Positions 1 to 8,844 of a DNA stretch of 64,000 bases are shown piece after piece. Every line of letters begins with the position of its first letter. Position 1 is the stretch's first letter. Source of the DNA: Alphaproteobacteria bacterium (GTDB lineage Bacteria; Pseudomonadota; Alphaproteobacteria; Caulobacterales; Hyphomonadaceae); NCBI GenBank assembly GCA_018827375.1, contig JAHJYW010000049.1:62001-126000 (forward strand), written 5' to 3'. The notes below the pieces were generated by a model. That model was not told where the DNA came from. It searched no databases and saw nothing but the letters and a program-made list of their open reading frames with translations. A program made the position numbers and the translations under genes.

Positions 1-2
1 TT

Positions 3-3000
3 TCGCAGGTCACGGGTGATTTTCCGGAGTTTGTTGAGTGGCAGCGCGAGACTTTGCTGGGGCCGCGCGGGAAGGCACTGCGGGCACATTGGAAAGAGCG
101 ATTAAAGCCGCCTCTGCCGGTTATGAACTTGCCCACGGATTGGCCAAGGCCAACTACCCGCCGTTTTAACGGCGATACCGTGATAAAGAATTTAGACGCG
201 CGACAGGTCTCTGCGCTTGATTCCGTCGTCTCCAGCGCCCAAACGACCAGGCCGACCGTATTAATGGCGACACTTGCGGCGCTGCTTGGCAGGATATCCG
301 AAGCAGATGAGGTAATGTTGGGTACTCCTTTCCTTGGTCGGATTGAGGGGCGCTTCTCTGAAACGGTTGGATATCTCGCCGATCCGCTTCCAATCCGCTT
401 GAATGTCGCGCCAGATCGCTCTCTCAAAGACCTTCTGTCTGAAACGCGTGAACGGTTGCTGGATGCGCTTGACCATCAGGAAATGCCGCTACTTCGTCTC
501 ATAGAGGAATTGAACCCACTGCGAGATTCTACACGCATGCCATTCTTTGACGTGCTTTTTACCTTTTTATCCCACAATCACCTAAATCCTAGTGCACGGC
601 GAGCAGGTAGGCCGGAAGAGCGCTCTTTTTGGGACGATGAGCCCTATCCATTTACGCAAATGGAAGGCCAGTTTGATCTATCGTTGAGAATCGAGGAATC
701 TGAGAGTGATGTTTGTATGGGTTGGAGTTTCGATACCGACCTATTCGACCGGTCGACCATCGAGGTTTTGGTTGACCTTTTTGAAACCCTGCTAACCAAA
801 TTTGCGGATGATGCATCGTCTCTCATCGGTACTGTCGAAGCGGCAAGATTCTTGCAGCACAGGAAGTTGGAACAGCAGGAGTCTGGGATGGAAGTGCATG
901 CCCTTTTTGATCGACTGGCAGATCGTGGGGTTACCCTTTCTCTAGACGGCGCACAGCTTCGTATTAATGCTCCCAAAGGGGCCATCGATGGAAACATCCG
1001 CGAGGAGCTGGTCAGAATGAAACCGGCAATCCTGGAGTTTCTTGAGGCGGAATCTGCAGATGTGAGGCCGCATTCGGCGCAGAAAGCCAACCTTCCCCTG
1101 TCTTATGCGCAACAGAGGTTGTGGTTCCTGAACCGGCTTGATCCATTGAGTACGGCTTTCAATGTTGGATCTGCCGCCTGGGTTGAAGGCGTCATTGTGC
1201 CTTCGTTTATCGTTGAAGCTTTTACTCTGCTCGCGAAACGGCACGATGCGTTGCGCATGCGTTTTACCGAAAAGAACGGCAGTCCTGTTGCTGAGGCTGT
1301 TGATGGCCTTATGCCTAAGTTTGAGTATCTCGACCTTGAGCATGTTGCGCCGGAGCTTCGTGAAAAGGAAGCAGAGCGGATCATTGGCGAGAGATTGCGT
1401 CAGCCATTCGATCTGGCCACAGGACCTTTGTGTGCGTTCACCCTCATCCGCTTGGCGGATGATAGGCATGCCACGCTCTTTCTTGCGCACCATATAATCG
1501 TAGATGGCTGGTCGCTCGCAATCGCCCACAACGAGATCATCGAAATCTACGATACACTCGTCGACGGACGCCAGCCCGACCTCCCACCTGTTAAAGCTCA
1601 GGCAACCGAGCATGCGCGTCGAGAACGCCGTATGGCGATCTCGCCTGAATGGGCCGCTCATATCGATTTCTGGCGTGAAGAACTTAAGGGCGCACCCGCT
1701 GTGATTGACCTCCCGACCGATCGCCGTCGGCCCGTTAATCAGACTTATGAGGGGGGGCGATTGATAGAGCGATTTGATGCGCAATTACTGGCAGGCTTGA
1801 ATGCGTTGGCACGGTCTGAAGGGGTTACACTTTTTATGCTGCTTATGGCGGGGTGGGCAGCAACGCTTTACCGCTACAGCGGTCAGTCGGATATCGTTCT
1901 GGGGGCGCCGCATGCCAATCGCAACGAGCCCGATCAGGAAGGCATGATTGGTTGTTTGATCAACAACATGGTGATTCGGTGCCGTATCAATGGCGCGCTG
2001 AGTTTTAGCGATTATCTCGCTGATATCCGGGCATCGACATTAAGCGCACTGGAACATTGCGAACTTCCTTTCGATCTTCTCGTGGATACTGTGAACCCCG
2101 AGCGCAGTGCCAGCCACGCACCAATCTTCCAGGCGCTATTTAGCTTAATGTCATTCCCTAAGACTGAAGATGGATTCAAGAATACAAAGGCCGAACCGAT
2201 CGTGAGTGGCACCGGCGCGTCCCGATATGATCTGGCTCTTGATTGTGTCGAATTCGGCAGTGAACTGCTCACAAATTATGAATTTGCGACCAGTCTTTTT
2301 GATGTCAGCACAATTGAACGTCTTCATCGGCATTACCGTGCACTGATGCGTGCGGCGGTCGCTGACCCTACTGCAACCGTCAATGCATTACAGATGCTTA
2401 CCTGCGAAGATCAGGATGCAATAGCAGAGACAAACAATAAGGCGGTCAGAGATTTCGATCGTAGCGTCACAGCCCTCGACATGTTCGAGGCGTGTGTCAG
2501 GGAAGCTCCGGCGCAAAGCGCAGTGACTGACGCGCGCGGAACGCTTACCTATGCTCAACTTGATCGTCGGGCGAACAAGTTGGCAAATTTACTGCGTGAC
2601 GAAGGCGTGGGTCGTAATAGTCTGGTCGCAGTTAATTTGGATCGCAGCATTTATTTGCCCATTGCGCTTTTGGCAATCTGGAAAGCCGGTGGGGCATATC
2701 TGCCACTGGATCCTAAGCATCCTGAAGAGCGCATAAATGGTATTATTTCTGACGCCAATGTTGATATCATTATAACGGACTCTTCTACAGTCGGGAACTT
2801 CGCATCCGACCAGCGTGTCTTACGCATCGAAGAACTCGCCATGCGTCTCGCCGATATGTCTGACGTTGCGCCGGATCGTGAGAGCCGTGCAGAAGATCTC
2901 GCCTATGTGATATATACATCGGGTTCAACAGGTCGTCCTAAAGGCGTCGAAGTTGAGCAGAGAAATCTTGCAGCTTTTCTCGTGGCAATGCGAGACAAAC

Positions 3001-4301
3001 CTGGAATAGCGCAGGGACAGACGCTCCTCTCAGTAACGACACCCTCATTCGACATATTTGGGCTTGAGGCTTGGCTGCCCCTCACGTCGAAAGCGAGAGT
3101 CGTTATCTCATCACGCGAAACAGCTTTAGACGGACGCGCTCTAGCTGAGCTAATCGAGCAGGAGAATGTCAATATCCTGCAGGCTACACCGGCAACGTGG
3201 AATGTCTTGATTGAAACCGGTTGGCAGGGGCACGTTGGTCTTAAGGCTCTTTGCGGCGGGGAGGCCCTGCCACAAGTGCTAGCTGAGGCGCTTTTGGAGC
3301 GGCGCTGTGAACTCTGGAATATGTATGGCCCCACTGAGACAACGATCTGGTCGACGCTACAGAAGATAGAAAAAACCGATGATGCGGTGAGTATTGGTGA
3401 GCCGATCGTAAATACGCGCGTATACATTCTCGATGATCAGGGAGTGCCGGTGCCTCCGGGTGCAATTGGCGAACTTTGCATCGGCGGTGAAGGCGTGTCG
3501 CGCGGCTATCGTGGTCAACCTGATTTGACCTCCGATCGGTTCGTTACCCTCGACCTGCCCGGGCGTCATGGGGAGCGGATATACAGAACTGGAGATTATG
3601 CACGCGAAACTTCCGCGGGTCGTTTGGTGTACCTCGGGCGTAGGGATTTTCAGGTCAAGGTTCGCGGCTTCCGTATCGAACTCGGCGAAATTGAAGGTCA
3701 AATCCGCACGCATGAAAATGTCGCGGACTGCGTAGTCACGGCTATTGCGCGCACACAGAACGACTTGGAGCTGGTCGCTTATGTCGTCCCTGCGGCAGGG
3801 CAGGCTGTAGACCCTGGAGTATTGCGCGTGACACTTAGGTCGCAGGTACCAAATTATATGGTGCCATCCTATGTTGTGGTGCTTGATGCATTGCCACTGA
3901 CGCCGAACTTGAAGGTTGATCGAAAAGCACTGCCGTCGCCAGACATTGAGAAACATGTTGCCATCACTGCAAGCAACATCGTCATGTCGTCTGCTGAGCG
4001 TAGCGTTGCGGAAATCTGGTGCAGCGTACTCGGATTGTCGCAAGTTGGGTTGGGGGAAAACTTTTTTGATATTGGAGGCCATTCGATGCTGCTGGTTCGA
4101 TTGCACGAGCGCCTACGTAGCGACCTCGGGGCAACGATGCCTTTGGTAGAGTTGTTCCAACGTACTACGGTTGCACAACAAGCTTCGGTTCTCACTGGTG
4201 GTGAGATAGAGGCTAGATCAAAAACAAGTCCGGATATTGCTCTCCAGTCCGATCGTTTGGCACGAGCCAAGAAGAGAGCGGAGCGCCTTCGCCATGACTA
4301 A
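3..4301 (+). CDS. Non-ribosomal peptide synthetase, partial: (C)-TubC_N-C-A-PCP
   Basis: The reading frame is already open at base 3, so the true start lies outside the window; the TTG at 54 is only an apparent start. Numbering from 54, residues 1-270 are the C-terminal half of a condensation domain. Residues 279-332 resemble a TubC-type docking domain, which is normally N-terminal. A complete C domain follows (HHIIVDG, His479/His480), then an adenylation domain (YTSGSTGRPKG, YGPTETT, YRTGD) and a carrier protein with its phosphopantetheine Ser near 1344 (GGHS). The A-domain pocket residues read DILQLGM-IW-K, one change from the classical glycine code. The protein ends in a basic tail, with no thioesterase. 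An ATG at 888 preceded by AGGAG could restart translation exactly at the docking domain. The gene overlaps the downstream PKS gene. Family is certain; substrate is inference. Confidence 0.93.
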   Translation, partial: SQVTGDFPEFVEWQRETLLGPRGKALRAHWKERLKPPLPVMNLPTDWPRPTTRRFNGDTVIKNLDARQVSALDSVVSSAQTTRPTVLMATLAALLGRISEADEVMLGTPFLGRIEGRFSETVGYLADPLPIRLNVAPDRSLKDLLSETRERLLDALDHQEMPLLRLIEELNPLRDSTRMPFFDVLFTFLSHNHLNPSARRAGRPEERSFWDDEPYPFTQMEGQFDLSLRIEESESDVCMGWSFDTDLFDRSTIEVLVDLFETLLTKFADDASSLIGTVEAARFLQHRKLEQQESGMEVHALFDRLADRGVTLSLDGAQLRINAPKGAIDGNIREELVRMKPAILEFLEAESADVRPHSAQKANLPLSYAQQRLWFLNRLDPLSTAFNVGSAAWVEGVIVPSFIVEAFTLLAKRHDALRMRFTEKNGSPVAEAVDGLMPKFEYLDLEHVAPELREKEAERIIGERLRQPFDLATGPLCAFTLIRLADDRHATLFLAHHIIVDGWSLAIAHNEIIEIYDTLVDGRQPDLPPVKAQATEHARRERRMAISPEWAAHIDFWREELKGAPAVIDLPTDRRRPVNQTYEGGRLIERFDAQLLAGLNALARSEGVTLFMLLMAGWAATLYRYSGQSDIVLGAPHANRNEPDQEGMIGCLINNMVIRCRINGALSFSDYLADIRASTLSALEHCELPFDLLVDTVNPERSASHAPIFQALFSLMSFPKTEDGFKNTKAEPIVSGTGASRYDLALDCVEFGSELLTNYEFATSLFDVSTIERLHRHYRALMRAAVADPTATVNALQMLTCEDQDAIAETNNKAVRDFDRSVTALDMFEACVREAPAQSAVTDARGTLTYAQLDRRANKLANLLRDEGVGRNSLVAVNLDRSIYLPIALLAIWKAGGAYLPLDPKHPEERINGIISDANVDIIITDSSTVGNFASDQRVLRIEELAMRLADMSDVAPDRESRAEDLAYVIYTSGSTGRPKGVEVEQRNLAAFLVAMRDKPGIAQGQTLLSVTTPSFDIFGLEAWLPLTSKARVVISSRETALDGRALAELIEQENVNILQATPATWNVLIETGWQGHVGLKALCGGEALPQVLAEALLERRCELWNMYGPTETTIWSTLQKIEKTDDAVSIGEPIVNTRVYILDDQGVPVPPGAIGELCIGGEGVSRGYRGQPDLTSDRFVTLDLPGRHGERIYRTGDYARETSAGRLVYLGRRDFQVKVRGFRIELGEIEGQIRTHENVADCVVTAIARTQNDLELVAYVVPAAGQAVDPGVLRVTLRSQVPNYMVPSYVVVLDALPLTPNLKVDRKALPSPDIEKHVAITASNIVMSSAERSVAEIWCSVLGLSQVGLGENFFDIGGHSMLLVRLHERLRSDLGATMPLVELFQRTTVAQQASVLTGGEIEARSKTSPDIALQSDRLARAKKRAERLRHD

Positions 4302-7300
4302 CACTGATCGTTCCGTCGATTTTCCTTCTCACGCCATTGCGATCATCGGCATGGCCGGGCGGTTCCCCGATGCTCCTGATATTGGCGCCTTTTGGCAGAA
4401 CATTGTCACAGGGTATGAATCAATTCGTACATTTGACGCCGCAACCCTGTCCGCTGCCGGTGTCCCTGAAGAACTGCAGGCGCATCCTGATTTTGTCGCA
4501 AAAGGCACGCCGCTAGATGATGGCGATATGTTTGATGCAGAATTTTTCGGCTTTTCGGCGGGAGAGGCACGCATCATAGATCCGCAACAGCGGATATTCC
4601 TAGAGTGCGCTTGGCAGGCTTTGGAGCATGCAGGATATGCGCCAGGCCAAATTAAAGACCCGGTTGGCGTGTTTGCAGGTACGGGAATGAATACCTACTT
4701 GTTCGCCCACATTTTTTCAGATCAGTCCACAGTTGAGGCTGCGGGTGGCTACCAGCTTATGGTGGGGAACGATAAGGACTTCCTCTGTACACGGGTGAGC
4801 TATAAGCTGGACCTTCGAGGGCCAAGCGCCACCGTTCAGACAGCCTGCTCAACCTCACTGGTCGCTGTCGAAATGGCATGCCGCGCGCTCTCGCGAGGTG
4901 AGTGTGACATGGCCTTGGCTGGGGGTGTTTCCATCAACTTCCCTGAAAAAACCGGATATCTGTATCAGGAAGGTATGATTTTTTCTCCAGATGGTCATTG
5001 TCGACCATTCGACAGCTCTGCCAAGGGAACGAGATCAGGTGCGGGTGCGGGGGTCGTCACTCTTAAGCGTCTTGATGACGCTTTATGTGATGGCGATACA
5101 ATCCATGCCGTCATCCGCGGCATTGCTGTTAACAATGATGGTGCGGCCAAAGCTGGATTTACTGCACCGTCCATTGATGGTCAGGCCGAAGTCATTGCTA
5201 TGGCGCAGGCGCTCTCGGGGGTATCACCACGCTCAATTGGCTATATTGAAGCACACGGCACAGCAACGCCGCTTGGCGATCCGATCGAAATTGCTGCATT
5301 GACGCAGGTTTTTCGTGAGGAGACCGACGATATCGGATTTTGCCGCCTTGGGGCGCTCAAGGCGAATATTGGTCACCTGGATGCGGCTGCCGGGGTGGCG
5401 GGCCTTATTAAGGCTGTATTGGTTCTGCGGGAAGGTATTATCCCGCCATTGGTCAACTTTGTCAGCCCGAACCCGCAACTTGAGCTTGAGTCTAGCCCGT
5501 TTGCGGCCAGCGCTGACGCAACTGCGTGGCCTGCTGGTGATACACCGCGGAGAGCAGCCGTAAGCTCTTTCGGGATTGGCGGTACGAACGCTCATGCCGT
5601 CCTAGAACAAGCGCCTGCTCCAGTAATACCATCTGTCCGGCGGCGGCAGCAATTGCTGGTTCTGTCGGCGCGTAGCAATGAGGCGCTTGTGAGTAGTTCT
5701 TCCCGGCTCGCGGCCCATCTTGCCGACGCGCCGTCAGCGCCGCTAGATGAAGTAGCCTGGACCCTGCAGGCGGGGCGAACAAGTTTCCCCGCGCGACGCT
5801 TTGTCGTGGTCGATAATTCTGCAGATGCGATCAGTACTCTCTCCAAACCTTTCATTCCGCGTCGCCACGATGGTGGGGAACGACGGGTAGCATTCCTTTT
5901 TAGCGGCCAGGGCAGTCAGCATGCGGGCATGGGGCAGGATCTGTATCAGGAAGAACCGGTTTACCGTCAAGCGATCGACCGATGCGCAGCTATACTCCAA
6001 ATGGCTCTGGATATTGACCTCTGCAAAGTTCTTTTCGCGGGTGACGACGCAACGCTGGCAGAAACCCGAATAACCCAACCCGCTCTGTTCGCCACCGAAT
6101 ATGCGTTGGCTGAACTGTGGAAAAGCTGGGGTGTTGAGCCCGTCGCCATGCTCGGGCACAGCATTGGGGAATATGTTGCGGCCCACATTGCTGGTGTCAT
6201 GACATTGGAAGATGCTCTTTGCCTCGTCGCCGAGCGCGGACGTTTGATGCAGGCAATGGATACAGGCGCAATGGCGACTGTCGAACTGAGTGCAAAACAG
6301 ATTCGCTCACGCTTGGTCGACGGTATTGAAATAGCGGCCGAGAATGGTCCGGAACTGACAGCTATTTCCGGGACGGTTGCAGCCGTTGATCGCTTTCTAG
6401 CGAAGCTCGAGTCAGAAGACATCGGCGTACGCAGGCTTCACACCTCACATGCATTCCATTCTGCGATGATGGAGCCGGCGCTCGAGCCGTTTCGCAACGC
6501 CGCCGCCAAGCTTTCGCTCAAACCTCCGCAGATACCCTATATATCAAACGTAACAGGTACGTGGATTACACCAGAGCAGGCGACATCTCCGGATTATTAT
6601 GCCCAGCATCTTCGACAGGCTGTTTTGTTCGAGCCTGGGCTCAAATTGCTTTCGCGAGATGCGGGATTGTTCCTCCTTGAGGTCGGGCCGGGCGTTTCAT
6701 TGGCTTCACTTGCCGGCATTTCCCTAGAGCTTGACCGGCATCGGATCGCATCATCCCTGCCGCATCCGAGGGACGATCAGCACGACGCGCGCACCATGCT
6801 CGCTGCAGTCGGTGCAATGTGGGCCACAGGTGTGCCGTTGGACTGGCGCGCCATCCACGGTGGAGATCAACCTCCGCGGCGCCGAGCACTTCCAACCTAT
6901 CCTTTTGAAAGACGACGGCATTGGGTCGATCCAAAGCCTGGAGCAGGCTTTATGCCGATGGCGCAAGATTCCCTCTTGGGCGCCTTGGCGCCCGAGCCTG
7001 AGCCTGAGCTTGGACAGTACTTGCACATTAGCGCGTGGACATCTGTACCGGTCGATACGAAGAAGGCTGCCGTATTTTCCGGCACTTGGCTTGTCGTGGC
7101 CGACAATCAAGTGTTTGGAGAAAAATTGACAGTCGGGCTGGAAGCGGGCGGGGCGGAGGCTCTGTTTGCTAGTATTCCCGCAGCGCCAGACGGAAACTCT
7201 GCAAGTACCATTGCTGCCGATATGTCGGCGCTGCTTTCGCAGGCTTCAGGCCCGCTGAACGGAATTATTGTTGCGCTTGGAATGGATCCCGGCAGCAATA

Positions 7301-8844
7301 TTCCAGGGCGCCAGCGCTACGATACTCTGAGTGCAGTATGGCAACTTCCGGAAGTCACACTCGGGCGACCAATACGCATCATGGTGACGACACGAGGCGG
7401 CGTTCCGATTCTTGATGAAAGCGTGACTGATACCGAAGCGTCAATGGTTTTTGGGCCTGTCAGCATGATGTTCGCCGAAAGCGAGCACTTGATGGCCCAA
7501 CATATTGATTTTGCACATGATGACGATGCGACCTCCGACCGGAACGCTCGTCGTCTTTTGACAGAAGCAGCCCAAGAGAAGTTCGAACCCCTCGTCGTCT
7601 GGCGTAAACGGCGTTGGGCACGTCGATTTGAGCCAGTATCTCTTCCGCCGCTCACGGTTCCCTCGTCCAGCCTCAAGGAAAAAGGCGTTTACCTAATCAC
7701 GGGCGGACTTGGCGGAATCGGCCTGACTTTAGCACGCTGGTTGGCGGATACAGTTTCTGCACGCATAGTATTGATATCTCGAAATGTACCTCCTCCGCGT
7801 GCTGAGTGGGGCGAACTGATTGCCAGCGCTCCCGAAGTTGATCGCATGGCTGGCATTGTCAAAGCAATTCTGGAGATCGAGGCGGCCGGCGGTGAGGTTT
7901 CGATTGAACCTGCAGATGTGACAGACCGTACTGCGATGAGTGGGATCATTCAGAACACGATTCAGAAGTGGGGTGAAATTTCTGGTGTTATTCACGCAGC
8001 AGGTGTGCCCGGAAATGGCAAACTTTTTGTTCTGGAAGACGCCCATGAGGCGACCACTACGCTATCGGCTAAAGTGGAAGGCCTGCGTGTTATCGCTGAT
8101 CTTCTGAAAGAGACGCCCCTCGACTTTGTTGCCTTGATGAGCAGTATCAATGCTGTGATGGCTGTGCCTGGAAACGGGGCGTATAGTTCGGCCAACGCTT
8201 ATCTAGATGCATTCGCCGAGTCTTTAGAGCGACCGTCTGCTTGGCAGAGAGTCCTGGTGTACAATTGGGAAGCTTGGCGAGATGTGGGCATGGCCTCACG
8301 TATTAAAGCGTCAGCTTTAGGCGGTGTTGAGCGTGACCGCTTTTTTGCCAGGGCAATTACACCGGAAGTGGGCAAGGAAATTTTCGCGCGTTTGCTAGGA
8401 TCTGATCTCGACCAGATTGTGGTCACTCCTTATAACCTTCCGCATATTGTCTTTGAGCAGCGAGCAAATCTTTGGAAGCGACACACGAGTCGTTTTGGGG
8501 ATGAGGCAGCAGGCCGCATCTTTGGGGAAGGGGCAGCATTGCCCGTTTCTGATCATATCAAAGCACGTTTCCAACGGGAGGAAGAACGGCAGATCGCTGC
8601 AATATGGGAGGAAGTAATCGGGGCCGAAATGGAAGGTCCGCATGAGAACTTCTTTGAGCGTGGCGGCCATTCCCTGATGGCGACTCGAGTCTTGTCTCGC
8701 CTCAATGCGGTCGCGGGAGTGAAGCTTGCCCTACGTGATGTCTTTGATGCGCCAACAATTGGCGAGCTTGCGGACCGCGTCGAGCAAAAGCGTCAGCTCT
8801 TGTTTGCAGATAAGGATGATGATCGCGAGGAGTTCGTAATTTGA
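4294..8844 (+). CDS. Type I modular polyketide synthase, KS-AT-KR-ACP
   Basis: ATG 4294 is chosen because the KS domain begins a few residues later (IAIIGMAGRFPDA) and the start overlaps the upstream NRPS stop by eight bases; the frame is open further upstream only as read-through. The 1516-residue protein has a ketosynthase (ACSTS, Cys185; EAHGTATPLGDP; NIGHLDAAAG) and an acyltransferase (FSGQGSQ; GHSIGEY, Ser623; HAFH, the pattern of malonyl-CoA-specific ATs). It ends with a ketoreductase (TGGLGGIG near 1135; catalytic Tyr about 1297) and an ACP (GGHS, Ser1460). No dehydratase or enoylreductase is seen, so the module should add one malonyl unit and reduce it to a beta-hydroxyl. The acidic C-terminus (DKDDDREEFVI) is a plausible partner for the TubC-type domain of the next protein. 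Order with both NRPSs implies amino acid, ketide, amino acid. Confidence 0.96.
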   Translation: MTNTDRSVDFPSHAIAIIGMAGRFPDAPDIGAFWQNIVTGYESIRTFDAATLSAAGVPEELQAHPDFVAKGTPLDDGDMFDAEFFGFSAGEARIIDPQQRIFLECAWQALEHAGYAPGQIKDPVGVFAGTGMNTYLFAHIFSDQSTVEAAGGYQLMVGNDKDFLCTRVSYKLDLRGPSATVQTACSTSLVAVEMACRALSRGECDMALAGGVSINFPEKTGYLYQEGMIFSPDGHCRPFDSSAKGTRSGAGAGVVTLKRLDDALCDGDTIHAVIRGIAVNNDGAAKAGFTAPSIDGQAEVIAMAQALSGVSPRSIGYIEAHGTATPLGDPIEIAALTQVFREETDDIGFCRLGALKANIGHLDAAAGVAGLIKAVLVLREGIIPPLVNFVSPNPQLELESSPFAASADATAWPAGDTPRRAAVSSFGIGGTNAHAVLEQAPAPVIPSVRRRQQLLVLSARSNEALVSSSSRLAAHLADAPSAPLDEVAWTLQAGRTSFPARRFVVVDNSADAISTLSKPFIPRRHDGGERRVAFLFSGQGSQHAGMGQDLYQEEPVYRQAIDRCAAILQMALDIDLCKVLFAGDDATLAETRITQPALFATEYALAELWKSWGVEPVAMLGHSIGEYVAAHIAGVMTLEDALCLVAERGRLMQAMDTGAMATVELSAKQIRSRLVDGIEIAAENGPELTAISGTVAAVDRFLAKLESEDIGVRRLHTSHAFHSAMMEPALEPFRNAAAKLSLKPPQIPYISNVTGTWITPEQATSPDYYAQHLRQAVLFEPGLKLLSRDAGLFLLEVGPGVSLASLAGISLELDRHRIASSLPHPRDDQHDARTMLAAVGAMWATGVPLDWRAIHGGDQPPRRRALPTYPFERRRHWVDPKPGAGFMPMAQDSLLGALAPEPEPELGQYLHISAWTSVPVDTKKAAVFSGTWLVVADNQVFGEKLTVGLEAGGAEALFASIPAAPDGNSASTIAADMSALLSQASGPLNGIIVALGMDPGSNIPGRQRYDTLSAVWQLPEVTLGRPIRIMVTTRGGVPILDESVTDTEASMVFGPVSMMFAESEHLMAQHIDFAHDDDATSDRNARRLLTEAAQEKFEPLVVWRKRRWARRFEPVSLPPLTVPSSSLKEKGVYLITGGLGGIGLTLARWLADTVSARIVLISRNVPPPRAEWGELIASAPEVDRMAGIVKAILEIEAAGGEVSIEPADVTDRTAMSGIIQNTIQKWGEISGVIHAAGVPGNGKLFVLEDAHEATTTLSAKVEGLRVIADLLKETPLDFVALMSSINAVMAVPGNGAYSSANAYLDAFAESLERPSAWQRVLVYNWEAWRDVGMASRIKASALGGVERDRFFARAITPEVGKEIFARLLGSDLDQIVVTPYNLPHIVFEQRANLWKRHTSRFGDEAAGRIFGEGAALPVSDHIKARFQREEERQIAAIWEEVIGAEMEGPHENFFERGGHSLMATRVLSRLNAVAGVKLALRDVFDAPTIGELADRVEQKRQLLFADKDDDREEFVI

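Noticed and set aside
942-1784. A 280-codon open frame on the minus strand across the first NRPS
   Set aside because: It is antisense to conserved C-domain sequence, has no recognisable domain and no start context; a shadow of the G/C pattern of the real gene. Similar antisense frames at 3357-4106, 25292-25834, 27931-28719 and 35619-36374 were rejected for the same reason.
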